Positions 1-8,710 of a stretch of DNA of 20,754 nt are shown piece by piece. The notes below the pieces were generated by a model, which ran no database searches, was not told the origin of the DNA, and saw nothing but the letters and a program-made list of their open reading frames with translations. The translations under genes and the position numbers were made by a program. How positions within the stretch are numbered: the stretch's first letter is position 1; each line of letters opens with the position of its first letter. The stretch spans positions 25,651 through 46,404 of the forward strand of contig NWUY0300005652.1 in assembly GCA_004151065.3 (NCBI GenBank). Reading direction: 5' to 3'. This DNA comes from Larix sibirica. Lineage: Eukaryota; Streptophyta; Pinopsida; Pinales; Pinaceae.

Positions 1-675
1 GGTCATCTACAACTGCAGTAGTAGTACTAGTTGAACGCCTAGAAGCACGAGGTTAGGGTATTGAGACCAGTAATATAAAAAGCGTATCGATGACCAGTAA
101 TGAAACAGAATCAGTCATTTTCAGTAAATACTATAGAAATATGCTGACAGTTATGTAAGCTTTATCTATGTTGATAAGTAATGTTCAGTCTATGTTGAGA
201 AATAAAGTTCAGTGGACTCAGGTTGATGTTGCAGAAAGTTAGAAACAATTCCTTACAAGAACAAATGTGACAAAGAGCTCAAGTACTTCAGAAAGCAAAT
301 TCCTATCTCATCAGCAAGTTGTGCAAATTCAATAACGAACTTAGACAATGGACATTGTGATGGTTTAACTGGTTTTCAAAAACGTGACTTTGCCTCAGAA
401 TAAACAATCAACTTTAAGAAAGATGTCTTACAGGCTCTCTAATACCAGACAAGGTAAAATACTAAAATATAAGTATAGTAACATGCAGAAGAATCGCTGA
501 ATATAGAAAAAAAGATGACTTCATTTTCCTCCGTAAATCTAATACTCCAATGAAAAATGTCTTCAAGCACACCATAGCTTTATGAGTAGTCCTAATCAAT
601 CTCTTAAATTTATCTTCAGTTATAATATAATGATAACAATTTTCTAGGAAATTGTAGACAATCTGCATCATTTAC
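1..675 (-). other. Intron 3 of LPEAT2-type gene (partial)
   Basis: Non-coding sequence downstream of exon 3 on the transcribed strand, cut by the window edge. I looked for the next acyltransferase exon (FPEGTT block) and did not see it. A 69-codon minus-strand open frame at 462-671 overlaps the exon 3 donor and matches nothing I recognise. No repeats or mobile elements stand out. Confidence 0.7.
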
Positions 676-735
676 CTTTATTTCAGCCACAGCATGTTTA
701 CGAGATTCTGGTGAGGATCTATCCACATAAATGAC
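676..735 (-). CDS. LPEAT2: LPEAT2-type acyltransferase, exon 3
   Basis: A 20-codon exon in phase 0 on both sides, between an acceptor reading GGGATCAG and a GTAAAT donor at 675. It encodes residues 218-237, beginning VIYVDRSSPESRKHAV and ending AEIK. The corresponding Arabidopsis stretch is VIYVNRFSQTSRKNAV...EIK. Intron 2, between exons 2 and 3, is only 137 bp (736-872). The next exon, expected to start with an RxAxC...FPEGTT-type sequence, was searched for on the minus strand down to position 1 and not found, so intron 3 is longer than 675 bp and the gene continues beyond the left edge. Confidence 0.88.
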
Positions 736-872
736 CTGATCCCAGGAAAACCAAAAGAATTTTTTAAAAATCAAGAAAGTTTAGGTCAAGGTCATGCCTT
801 TGAAACGGGAAAATAGTTACAAAGGAAGTTCCTAGAGTATTTCATATGAATGATAATACAAGCAAAACAAAC

Positions 873-1053
873 CTGCGTAGTCCTTATAATCGTCCCTACA
901 ACTGGGATCTTGTCATGTGTTTCTGATGCAACAATACTAGGGAACAGCTCATAAAAGAAGAATAATGGATCTGTATATGAGACATGGTTACATACTACTA
1001 TTGGTGCAATTCTTCTAGAAGCAGGTTTACCTATGCGCCGAATCCAATGATAC
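873..1053 (-). CDS. LPEAT2: LPEAT2-type acyltransferase, exon 2 (NHx4D block)
   Basis: Second coding exon, too short for ordinary ORF calling. The acceptor reads TTTTATTTCAG, with a CTAAT branch-like motif upstream, and the first exon base (G, 1053) completes the Gly codon left open by exon 1. The 60 codons that follow (residues 158-217) begin YHWIRRIGKPASRRIAPIVV and contain CNHVSYTD, the NHx4D catalytic block (His180, Asp185) of glycerolipid acyltransferases. Then comes a hydrophobic FFFYELFPSIVASETHD stretch, as in plant LPEAT2. The exon ends CAG and is followed by a GTTTGT donor at 872. The downstream EGTT acyl-acceptor block is not in this window. The join with exons 1 and 3 keeps one frame without stops, which is strong evidence for a live gene. 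Confidence 0.92.
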
Positions 1054-1263
1054 CTGAAATAAAATCATGCGTGGATGTCACCAATTAGATTAAGTGATAT
1101 ATGGATATCCAATGACCTCCTTCAATACTATCAAATATGCTATGCTGTATAATGTTGCCATACGAAAACTTTTCGACCTTAACAGGAATGATATTAAAGC
1201 ATGAGACACTACAGATAAGAAAGTCGTATAAAACATTATGAGATAAGATAAGAGACTCACAAG

Positions 1264-1515
1264 GCACGAGGAAAAAAATCAAAGAATTGAAGAGGGACCT
1301 GCTGAGGAAGAGAGACTCTTTGAAAGTAGCATGGAGGAATATTTCAGACAAACGAGAGAAGCAAAGAGAGTTATTGAAAGGCATGCAGAAGTTCCAAGGA
1401 CCAAGAGATCACTCAAAGGCTAGCCTTTCAAAATCAGGATCAAATCTTCAAACTGGAAAGGCAGATAGACGACTAAATCAGCAAGTTGTCGGGCATCAAG
1501 CCGGTAATCATAGAG
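1264..1515 (+). pseudogene. Broken coding-like fragment, charged coiled-coil type, unidentified
   Basis: Three overlapping plus-strand frames look coding in succession. One gives RIEEGPAEEERLFESSMEEY and continues FRQTREAKRVIERHAE. Another, after a frame change near 1405, gives QRLAFQNQDQIFKLERQIDD, a stop, then ISKLSGIKPVIIEDE. The overlapping 77-codon frame starting at 1287 is also Lys/Arg/Glu-rich. The charge pattern and heptad-like spacing resemble a coiled-coil protein such as a retroelement gag/ORF1 or a retrocopied gene fragment, but I cannot name the family. It lies antisense inside intron 1 of the acyltransferase gene. Stops and frame changes mean it is not functional. It could also be chance in a purine-rich stretch. 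Confidence 0.3.
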
Positions 1516-2504
1516 GATGAAAAGTAGCAGCATGCTTAAACCATTCAGCTGGAGAGCCACAAGTAAGATCTTTCCTGTTTTGTTTCAGTTCAAATTCTAG
1601 AGGAATTTTTGGAAAAAAACAGCTTTAGAGGTTATGTACAGGTCTTCAGATTTAATCAATTACTAGTCATGGAGTGACCTGGACTATTTTTGTAACTGGC
1701 TTTTTTACAAATTATGAACAGTCAGATTCGGTTTGATATCAGCCCTGGAATCATTTTATATTCAGCCGTACCAGAAATTACAATCAGTCAGTCTATAGAT
1801 GGGTTGTAGCCCATCTGTGAGGGCATCCTTCTAGTAGTAGGTATTTAGTTCAATGGAACAGTAGCATTCAGTTTGTTACGATGCATGAACTACAAAGACT
1901 CAAGAGTTATCTTCAGAAGTTAAAGTCCGGATATTGGCAAGAGGCATTCCTCTGCAGTCTCATATAAATTTATCTGGCTCTTTGTGGCACAGTAGGATCA
2001 TCTTTTTTTTTATCAAGAATAAAATAGACATGTCATATAGGTATAAGTTCTGACTGGAAATTGTTACTTAGATAAACCTTATTATAAGTAAAATTATCAA
2101 TATATGTATCTTGTAGTATACTAGTTCAGACTACAAACAAAACCTGGACTTTCAATCAGCACAGGGACCATAACGTATTTGCACTATCATCAAATGAAAA
2201 CGTCCGATCCCATGGCCCAGACGCCTAGATGAAAAGCAGTTCCAAAGTTCAGTACCAATTTTTCGAAAAAGCTATACTACAATTCAATATAAAATGCAAT
2301 TACATACTTCGGTGCCAAAATTGCCAATAAGCAATGCCAAGATTAAATATCACATACAGTTCCAAATTCAGTGTCAAGACTCGTCGATTGGAAACATTGC
2401 AATTCATAAAAATCAATGAGCAATATCATAATCGAATATAAAATGCAGTCCCAATGAACAAATTGCCTAAAAGGAAAGGCTCAGTTACATAACCTTGGGA
2501 ACTA

Positions 2505-2580
2505 ACCACTGAGGTTTGGTTCAATGGTGAGGAATTGATGATGGCTCAGGCTGCCATCCACCAGCGTTCCAATTTAGGAC
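2505..2580 (+). repeat. Possible tRNA-derived SINE head (decayed)
   Basis: TGGTTCAATGGTGAGG at about 2517-2532 resembles a pol III A box, and GCGTTCCAATTTA at about 2562-2574 resembles a B box (GGTTCGAATCC) with three changes. The spacing of about 45 bp is typical of tRNA-derived SINEs. No tail or target-site duplication is recognisable, so this may be coincidence. Confidence 0.25.
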
Positions 2581-2844
2581 TTCCCCTGCTCCTGGCGGTA
2601 CAGTTGGCTCAGGTGCATGTTTTGCACAACTTTGGTGGAACAATTATGGCATCCTAGACTAAAATAATTTTGACCCTTCCTAAGCAATTGAAACTTCGTG
2701 GGCAACTGAGTCAGCGATAGCAGACTGTTGGTAATTCTTCCCATGTAATGATGAAGCATCACTTACAAAAAGAAAGTCTTGTAAACTGCCAAGAAAAGAT
2801 ACTAATCCTCCCTAAATCCCATAAAACCTGGTTATTAAAACATG

Positions 2845-3017
2845 CAGTAGCCAATAAAATAATGTAATGCTGAGCTTATAACTCTCCAATCAAGTTGTCG
2901 CCCAATAAAATCAAATAATGTAATGTGTAATGATGAACTTATAACTCTCCAATCAAGTTGCAGTGCCTAATAAAATAAGATAAAGCAATGGTGAGCTTAT
3001 AATTCTCCAATCAAGTT
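2845..3017. repeat. Three-copy degenerate tandem repeat, about 60 bp unit
   Basis: Three successive units each contain an AATAAAAT(A/C)A stretch, a GTAATG-like segment, then GAGCTTATAACTCTCCAATC or a close variant followed by AAGTT. The cores begin near 2874, 2936 and 2995. Unit lengths differ by a few bases. It sits within intron 1 of the acyltransferase gene. Confidence 0.75.
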
Positions 3018-3027
3018 CTGTCGAGAG

Positions 3028-3310
3028 TTGTGGTCAAGTGAGCTTTCTTCGTAACCTATCAAGTAGGTTGTGTTCAACTGATAAATCAACCGAGATTTCT
3101 TAGTAAAGAAATGAAGATTAAGAATTGTGGTCAAGTGAAGTGAGCTTTCTTAGTAGGGAAGTCTATCAAGTAGCTTGTGGTCAAGTGGTCAATCAACTGA
3201 GATTTCTTATAAGAGAAGTAAGTGGTAAATCAAATGAGATTTCTTAGAAGAGAAGTCAAGATTAAGTGATTTCTTAGTAGAGAAGTCAAGATTAACTGAA
3301 CTTTCTTCAC
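3028..3310. repeat. Degenerate tandem repeat, about 96 bp unit with TTTCTTAGTAGAGAAG submotif
   Basis: GTGGTCAAGTGA recurs at about 3030 and 3126 (96 bp apart), each followed by GCTTTCTT, TATCAAGTAG and an ATCAAC(C/T)GAGATTTCTTA block. The submotif GATTTCTTAGTAGAGAAGTC and variants occurs near 3093, 3145, 3200, 3237 and 3268, the last two 31 bp apart. TTCTT and AGAA arms in the submotif give a weak local dyad. The cluster begins about 350 bp downstream of the exon 1 donor. Confidence 0.7.
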
Positions 3311-3661
3311 GGCGAACCAATTCCGAGACCATGTTGTCATGTTAAGGCAACCAATTATGCGATCTCTTGTGATATCTGTGTTATCTGAGACTCAGCGATG
3401 TATCTCGATCGACAAGGCCAAGTGCAGAGTCATCTAGCTGAAGGTCAAGCCGACTTATTTAACAACTGCTCATTTACTAAACCCAAAACAAAACTCCATT
3501 GAACTTCATGGAAGAGCATTGTAAGGGCACTATTCAATTTTTTCAAAAAATTGTTTAATAACTATAGCAAACATGTACAACGTCCAAAACACCAATCAAA
3601 AACCATAAACCATCGTTTGAAATTCTTAAATGGGTTGTCAGAAAAGGCAGAAACTGCTTAC

Positions 3662-4131
3662 CCAAAACAAAAGAGAACGCAACGAGCCGAAATCCGAGCG
3701 ACCCACATCAATGCACCCCTCCACTTGGGCATTGGGCTTTGCCTGTTCCTCCATCCAATCAGGGCCAATTTGCAAGCCGAAAAACCAATTGAAAGCACAA
3801 CCCCAAAGACCAGCACCCTGACCAGAGCAAGAGGCACACAAATCACAGTTTTTATCCATTCATAAACCCCCGATATATTGGGAGTATGATTTCTGAATGG
3901 ATCAATAGACGAGGCAGGAACATTGAAATCATCCGAAAATCCCAAGAATGCAAGTGGATTGTCGATATCATGTCCGTTTTCATTTGAGCAGCTGACTTCA
4001 TTGATGTCGAGCACGACCTCTTCTCCTTCACTGCGTAAGATTGCTTTCATCTTGGGTTCCATTGGCATCACCCCCCCGTTGTTATGGGCTTCTGCTAATA
4101 GAGGTGTTCTGTGATTCTCGCCAATGTCCAT
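3662..4131 (-). CDS. LPEAT2: LPEAT2-type lysophospholipid acyltransferase, exon 1
   Basis: First coding exon of a membrane-bound acyltransferase that, in the plant LPEAT2 family, moves an acyl group from acyl-CoA to lysophosphatidylethanolamine during phospholipid remodelling in the endomembrane system. It encodes residues 1-156 plus two bases. The stretch IDPFRNHTPNISGVYEWIK (residues 77-95) and the later KLALIGW...NPMP-like...RCVLFCFG region align closely with Arabidopsis LPEAT2 as I remember it. The first 75 residues are variable and acidic; a strongly hydrophobic membrane segment lies at about 92-124 and another at about 139-156. The start is the first in-frame ATG: a TAA lies four codons upstream (GGC ATC CCA between). 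The exon ends GG and the intron begins GTAAGC at 3661, a good donor in phase 2, matching the G codon completed by exon 2. No internal stops, so the gene looks intact. Family assignment is firm; function is inferred from homology. Confidence 0.93.
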
Positions 4132-4340
4132 TGGGATGCCTTACTATGGAAGCTTGTATAGTTTTTTATTGGTCGAAACACCCGTGGGAAGGAAGAAATC
4201 GATAATCGGTGGCAAGGGAAAAACGAAATTTGTATAAATATATTGGGTGTCTTTGGCGATGATAGCGTTTGAATCCCAATTTTTTGTTTTTTCGTGGGAT
4301 GGATTGTGTCGCTGGAGTTGAAGCATTCTCAGACGTTTCT
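4132..4340 (-). promoter_or_regulatory. Probable 5' UTR and proximal promoter of LPEAT2-type gene
   Basis: This is the region directly upstream of the confirmed ATG. On the minus strand there is a CCAAT pentamer at about 4168-4172 and an AT-rich TATTTATA/TATATT stretch at 4233-4242, some 100 bp upstream of the ATG, which could serve as a TATA element. The canonical TATAAATA orientation is on the opposite strand, so the assignment is uncertain. No transcription start can be fixed from sequence alone. Confidence 0.25.
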
Positions 4341-4792
4341 TGACGATTCAGTTGACATCTTTATCGCCAGGTATGGTCGGTGACATGAGCTAGCTTTGTT
4401 CGTCCCCGTCAATTGACGGCGTTGTCTTTTTCTCTTAATTTGTTGGAAGTTGAAAAGACTTTGTTCTTGTGACAGATAGCTAGATGTCTTCTGTGCTTTG
4501 GGGTTTGTTATGTTGCCTTAAAATATAAGTAAATATAAGAGAAATTGAAAAGATGAGCCTTATGCACCTCAGAATACATACATCTTAATGGCTAGATATA
4601 CAGTTGGTATACAATTATGCACCTCAGAATACAGTTAATATATATTATTGTTAATAGTATATATTTTATTTTATATATATTTTTAATGCTATATATTAAA
4701 TTGGTGTATGAGATTTACTTTTATTTAATAGACGTGTAGATACTCTATCTTGGAGGTTTATATACTCTATCCTTTTTTAATTTTGAACATAT
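4341..4792. other. AT-rich intergenic DNA with a short direct repeat
   Basis: No gene is visible. TATGCACCTCAGAATACA occurs twice, at 4561-4578 and 4616-4633, identical and 55 bp apart; it is followed by a run of TA-rich sequence to about 4700. Confidence 0.6.
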
Positions 4793-5062
4793 GAATTCTT
4801 AAATAGAAACATATTTTTTAACTATTACACCTATTTAAATTGTATCATTCATTACAAAGCTCCGGAATATTTATTATTCAAGTTCAATACGTAAGACAGC
4901 ATTGATTGTATCGTCTAGTTTTTTATGGAATTCTTAAATAGAAACACATGTCTGTAACTATTAGACCTACTTAAATCGTATCATTCATTACAAAGCTTTG
5001 GAATATTTATATTATTCATTTAATTGAAAGTTTAATATGTAAGATAACATTTATTCTATTGA
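4793..5062. repeat. Two-copy tandem duplication, 135 bp unit
   Basis: GAATTCTTAAATAGAAACA begins both copies (4793 and 4928). Both continue with AACTATTA, ACCTA, TTAAAT, GTATCATTCATTACAAAGCT and GGAATATTTAT. The copies differ by scattered substitutions and small indels, so the duplication is old. No coding potential. Confidence 0.8.
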
Positions 5063-5082
5063 TAACAATTCATTCTGAAATA

Positions 5083-5265
5083 GTTGTAAATTAGACAAAG
5101 TTAATAAAATTTATAAATGGTATTGTTATTGATAACAATTTATTATTTGCTTGTGGGGGGCAGCTCAAGTGATAAAGATGAGAAGTAGTAAATGGAAGGT
5201 CATGTGTTTGAATCCACCAATCTTATAGTTGTAAATTTGAGAAAGTAAATAAAATTTATAAATCT
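5083..5265 (+). repeat. tRNA-derived SINE-like element with flanking direct repeats
   Basis: GGGGGCAGCTCAAGTGATAA (from about 5155) resembles a tRNA A-box region, and GTTTGAATCC at 5206-5215, preceded by GGTCAT, matches the B box GGTTCGAATCC with one or two changes. The A to B spacing of about 45 bp and the GGTCATG(T/G)GTTTGAATCC wording are typical of plant tRNA-derived SINE heads. The element is bracketed by imperfect direct repeats TTGTAAATT(A/T)GA...AATAAAATTTATAAAT at about 5083-5119 and 5228-5263. These are longer than a usual target-site duplication and could instead mark a local tandem duplication. A tRNA gene is excluded because no cloverleaf fits. Confidence 0.45.
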
Positions 5266-5420
5266 TATGAACTAATTGTAATTTAAAAGTAAATTTGAAT
5301 TGGTTGTAATTTTAATTTAATTTTAACAAATTGTTGTTTTTAAATAGTAATTTAGAAATTGAAATTATATAGAAAATGGTGTGGGATGTTTTTCATATGT
5401 TTTTACTCCTGTTCAATTTT

Positions 5421-5695
5421 AGTGCCTGTATCAAACTCCATAAAAAAACGGGTAATGTTGAAATTGACTTTTATCTTTGTTTACTATACAAAAAAAACAG
5501 GGAGGATGGGAAATTTTTATTGTTAGTCAATTGTGTAAATCTATTAGATTACAATGGATACAAGGCGATTTGAGTGCCCTATACCAAATGTCATAAAAAA
5601 TGAGTAATGTTGAAAATTGACTTTTGTCTTTTTTTACTATACAAAAAAATAGTGAGGGTGAGAAATTTTTATTGCTAGTCAATTTGGTGTAATTC
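5421..5695. repeat. Two-copy tandem duplication, about 152 bp unit
   Basis: Copies start AGTGCC at 5421 and 5573. Each holds an A-run, GGGTAATGTTGAAA or GAGTAATGTTGAAA, ATTGACTTTT(A/G)TCTTT, TTACTATACAAAAAAA, GAAATTTTTATTG and TAGTCAATT. The copies have diverged by scattered substitutions. The first copy overlaps a 65-codon open frame (5376-5573) that I regard as chance. Confidence 0.8.
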
Positions 5696-5699
5696 TAAA

Positions 5700-6560
5700 G
5701 GTTCTAAGTAGGAGTTGTTACCCTCCCCACTTAAGTTAAAATCTCACGTTATGACATGTATTAATTGTCAATTTTAGGTTCATATAGATTTATGAATTGT
5801 AAATAGTAAGTTCATAAAATTTTCAATTATCAATTTTTTAAATAAGAGATTAAAGATTATGTTGAATCAAATCTTTTAAATTTAAACAATATATGTTAAA
5901 TGAATTTGTCAGTGACTTCTACTATATTGATAAAGTGAATATCCAAAATATAATAATTTTCACAAATATAGGCAATAATAGTATAATGAATATCTATGGT
6001 TATAAACAAATCTTTTGAATCTGTCAATTGGGTCTAACGTGAGTGGTTGTCGAAACCTTGTTGTAATGAGGGGAAATGTCTGGGGGTTTACCTAGAGATA
6101 ATTACCTAGAAAATAAAAATAAAAATCTTTTAAATTCTGTAATTCTTCTTTTACAAGTGCAATGTTATAAGAAAGTCTACTTCCAATTTTAAAGAAGAGA
6201 ACTAGTTTAGCCAAGGAGATTTTGAATCTATTTTTAAAATATCAATAAATGAGAAATTAAGTGGACATTTTCAATAAATCATGATATGTAATCGAGTTGG
6301 GATATTCAAGTTCATTAAATTAAGTAGAAATTGTCAATAAAATCTAGTCGAAATAATTGTGGAATGGAATTTTATCCTTCCCACTCAAGTTTTTGTCATA
6401 AATAATTATTTAAAAAGAAAAACTTAAAATTAAACATTATTTATGAACAATGATAAATATTTATGATATAAAAATTAACATTCTTAACCATTATAATTCG
6501 TAACATTCTTAACCATTATGCTTAACAAAAACAAGAACATAGAGCTTCCAAACTTAAAAC
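5700..6560. other. AT-rich intergenic DNA, nothing supported
   Basis: No coding region or structured RNA is visible. GC-richer islets at about 5715-5750 (CCCTCCCCACTTAAG) and 6035-6095 (TAACGTGAGTGGTTG, CTGGGGGTTTACC) look like debris of short interspersed elements, but I could not establish a family. Confidence 0.5.
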
Positions 6561-6576
6561 AATAGCCCTAATCTAT

Positions 6577-6680
6577 ATGAGTATCACCTTGCTTGAAACT
6601 ATTACCTATGTTAGCCTTGGCCAATGCATCTTCTTCATCATCAAATTCTTTGCCACCTCGAATCTCTTTAAGTTATTAAG
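6577..6680 (-). other. Short coding-like remnant, unidentified
   Basis: On the minus strand, bases running down from about 6672 to 6578 read GGKEFDDEEDALAKANIG and then NSFKQGDTHID before a stop. The acidic, repeat-free composition is unlike the surrounding AT-rich DNA and suggests a scrap of a protein gene or transposon. It is too short to name. Confidence 0.2.
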
Positions 6681-6705
6681 GTCCCATAATCGAGAGGACT
6701 ATTAT

Positions 6706-7600
6706 GCAAATCCGGGAATGAATGTGTATTTAAAGTTTTATGTTTACAGTGAGCTCGTGGAGTGGACATTTCCAGGAATAAATTTGGCCTCTTATATGCA
6801 CTAACAGTGATTGGTGCGGACAGATTTCTGAAAAACAATCAAATGGTGGCAAATTTGCACTAATTGGTTGATGAATACAAACAACCTGGAAACTACAGGT
6901 TTGCACAAAAACTTATTGGGCAGAGTGCACACTTTTGAAGAATTCTAGGAATGACATGAGCATTTCCATAAATGAATTATTGCACAACTTTCTACTGTTT
7001 ACAGTTGTGGAGTGGACAGGAACACTTTTGGTTTTTTGTCTATGGTGCAAACAATATCTTCTTTTGATAGCAGGGTTGTGCACTATGATAGCCTAGAGCT
7101 TGCAAGTTTTTGCACACGAGATTTAAGGAGCATACTCAAGCCGGGATTTATAGCAAATCCAAGAGTGAATGTATATTGAAAGTTTCATGTTTACAGTCAA
7201 CTCGTGGAATGGACATTTCCAGGAATAAAATGGACCTTTATGCACTAACAGTGATTGGTGCGGACAGATTTATGAGAACAATCAAATGGTGGCAAATTTG
7301 CACTAATTGGTTGAAGTATACAAATAGCCTCGATAATGCAAGCTACAAGTTTGAAAAAAAACTTTTGGGGCATAGTGCACACTTTTGAAGAATTCTAGGA
7401 ATGATGCATGAGCATTTCTAGAAATGAAATGTACAAATTTGAAAATCTATTGTTTACAGTAGTGGAGTGGACAGGAATCGTTTTGGTTTTTTGTCTCTGG
7501 TGCGGACAACCTCTTTTTTTGATCGCAGAGTTGTGCACTATGATAGCCTGGAGCTTGCAAGTGTTTTTGCACACGGGATTTCAGGAGCATACTCAGGCTA
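6706..7600. repeat. Two-copy tandem duplication, about 450 bp unit
   Basis: Copy 1 (6706-7152) and copy 2 (7153-7600) align along their whole length. Shared anchors are GCAAATCC, GGACATTTCCAGGAATAAA, TGATTGGTGCGGACAG, TTTGCACTAATTGGTTGA, GTGCACACTTTTGAAGAATT, GTGGAGTGGACAGGAA, TTGTGCACTATGATAGCCT and GAGCATACTCA. Differences are mostly substitutions with a few indels. Within each unit a shorter motif, GTTTACAGT followed by TGGA(A/G)TGGACA, occurs twice, giving four occurrences near 6744, 7000, 7190 and 7453. Open frames across the copies are not in register, so there is no sign of a protein. Confidence 0.85.
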
Positions 7601-7863
7601 GTGGTTGCAGGTTGCAATCAGATTTCTTGCATACACTTGGAGAAAATCAAAGAATTATCATTTTTTAATATAGGTTGGACTAAAAGGTTTTTTGTGTAAT
7701 TTTTGAATCCTTTCTTTCTATTAGGTGCTATAGCCCGATATAATAAAAGAACAATTCATAATGAAACTACATAATCATGATATTTTTTATGAAACTATAA
7801 AAAAAATATAAACCTTTGTGATATATAAAAGTTTACAATTTTTTTAAGAAAAAAAAATAAAGC

Positions 7864-7950
7864 TACTTGGTATCAAATGCCAACCTTACTTTTCTTACCT
7901 TTCTCGTTGGTCCCAAATGCCAACGTTCCTTTTCTTACCTTTCTCGTGTT
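7864..7950. repeat. Two-copy tandem repeat, 40 bp unit
   Basis: TTGGTATCAAATGCCAACC at 7867 and TTGGTCCCAAATGCCAACG at 7907 are each followed by TT(A/C)CTTTTCTTACCTTTCTCG. Pyrimidine-rich, no coding sense. Confidence 0.8.
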
Positions 7951-7965
7951 CATCATTATTGTCTC

Positions 7966-8440
7966 CAATCTCCCCATCCTTGAGTAGGGGCTTAAATAAG
8001 TGGAGAAGGAACCTCTAATATAATATAATATTATTGATAAATGATTTCAAATCAATATAGATGGATAGAGATAAGGAAGCAATAGTATATCATATTTTAG
8101 GTTTTTATGAAGAAGTATAAATGAAGTATTTATAGTCTTCAATCTCCTCATCCTTGAGTAGGGGCTTAAATAAGTGGAAAAGGAATCTCTATTATAATAT
8201 AATATTATTATAAAAGCTTTCAAATCAATATAGATGGATAGAGATAAGGAAATAATATTATTATAAAAGCTTTCAAATCAATATAGATGGATAGAGATAA
8301 GGAAGTAATAGTATATCATATTTTAGGTCTTTGTGAAGAAGTATAAATGAGATAAGGAAGAAATAGTATATCATATTTTAGGTTTTTATGAAGAAGTATA
8401 AAGGAAGTATTTATAAGAAAATATTAATGAGGTGATTAAT
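7966..8440. repeat. Nested tandem duplications (about 174, 53 and 51 bp units)
   Basis: TCCTTGAGTAGGGGCTTAAA occurs at 7977 and 8151 (period 174). TTTCAAATCAATATAGATGG with GATAGAGATAAGGAA occurs at 8045, 8218 and 8271, the last two 53 bp apart. GATAAGGAAG(A/T)AATAGTATAT with CATATTTTAGGT recurs near 8296 and 8347. The pattern suggests repeated slippage or unequal exchange in one AT-rich block. Confidence 0.8.
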
Positions 8441-8709
8441 TCTCAATGTTTTTTAATAATGTTTTTAATAGTGAATTATAGTACATGAAGAAGTATCTTA
8501 AGGGAAATCTTAATGTGGAGATCAATTTTCAATGTCTTTTAAATGGTGAAATATAATGTATATTGAGAAAAGATATTTCAAAATTTATTTTACGAAAAGA
8601 CAATGTTTATATTTATATATTATTACTTTTGAAATGAAATAGAAAATCATTTATATACAATCAAAAATTTAGAATGCAAAAATCTATTTCAACTTCAATA
8701 TGTTATTCA
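8272..8709. repeat. Left copy of a perfect 438-bp duplication ending at a single N
   Basis: Read base by base, this copy is identical to 8711-9148. It stops exactly at the lone N at 8710. All other duplications in the window are visibly diverged, so perfect identity plus a gap character points to overlapping contig ends that were not merged. Biological content is the AT-rich repeat block described for 7966-8440 and unremarkable AT-rich sequence. Confidence 0.9.
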
Positions 8710-8710
8710 N
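8710..8710. other. Single-base assembly gap (N)
   Basis: The only ambiguous base in the window. It is the junction between the two identical 438-bp copies. Confidence 0.98.

Larger units (their letters stand above)
1054..3661 (-). other. Intron 1 of LPEAT2-type gene
   Basis: A 2.6-kb intron bounded by GTAAGC at 3661 and TTTCAG at 1054. It contains a broken coding-like fragment (about 1264-1515), a possible SINE relic (about 2505-2580), a three-copy repeat (about 2845-3017) and a second repeat cluster just behind the donor (about 3028-3310). The rest shows no feature I can name; around 2238 and 2356 there are weak quasi-repeats of a CAGTTCCAAA/TTCAGT motif about 119 bp apart. Confidence 0.85.

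Noticed and set aside
462-671. 69-codon minus-strand open frame as the next LPEAT2 exon
   Set aside because: It does not match the expected FPEGTT region, and it runs through the exon 3 donor.
3551-3865. 104-codon plus-strand open frame, and further frames at 3630-3821, 3638-3859 and 3923-4114
   Set aside because: They overlap LPEAT2 exon 1 on the opposite strand or another frame, and have no family resemblance. Shadow frames.
4233-4240. Perfect TATAAATA on the plus strand as a promoter for a plus-strand gene
   Set aside because: No plus-strand coding region follows; the downstream ATG opens only a very short frame. Kept only as a weak minus-strand TATA candidate.
5155-5220. tRNA gene
   Set aside because: A and B boxes are present but acceptor and anticodon stems do not pair, so a tRNA-derived SINE head fits better.
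7110-7668. Two open frames in the 450-bp tandem pair as duplicated genes
   Set aside because: The frames are not in register between the two copies and differ in sequence, so the copies do not encode the same protein.
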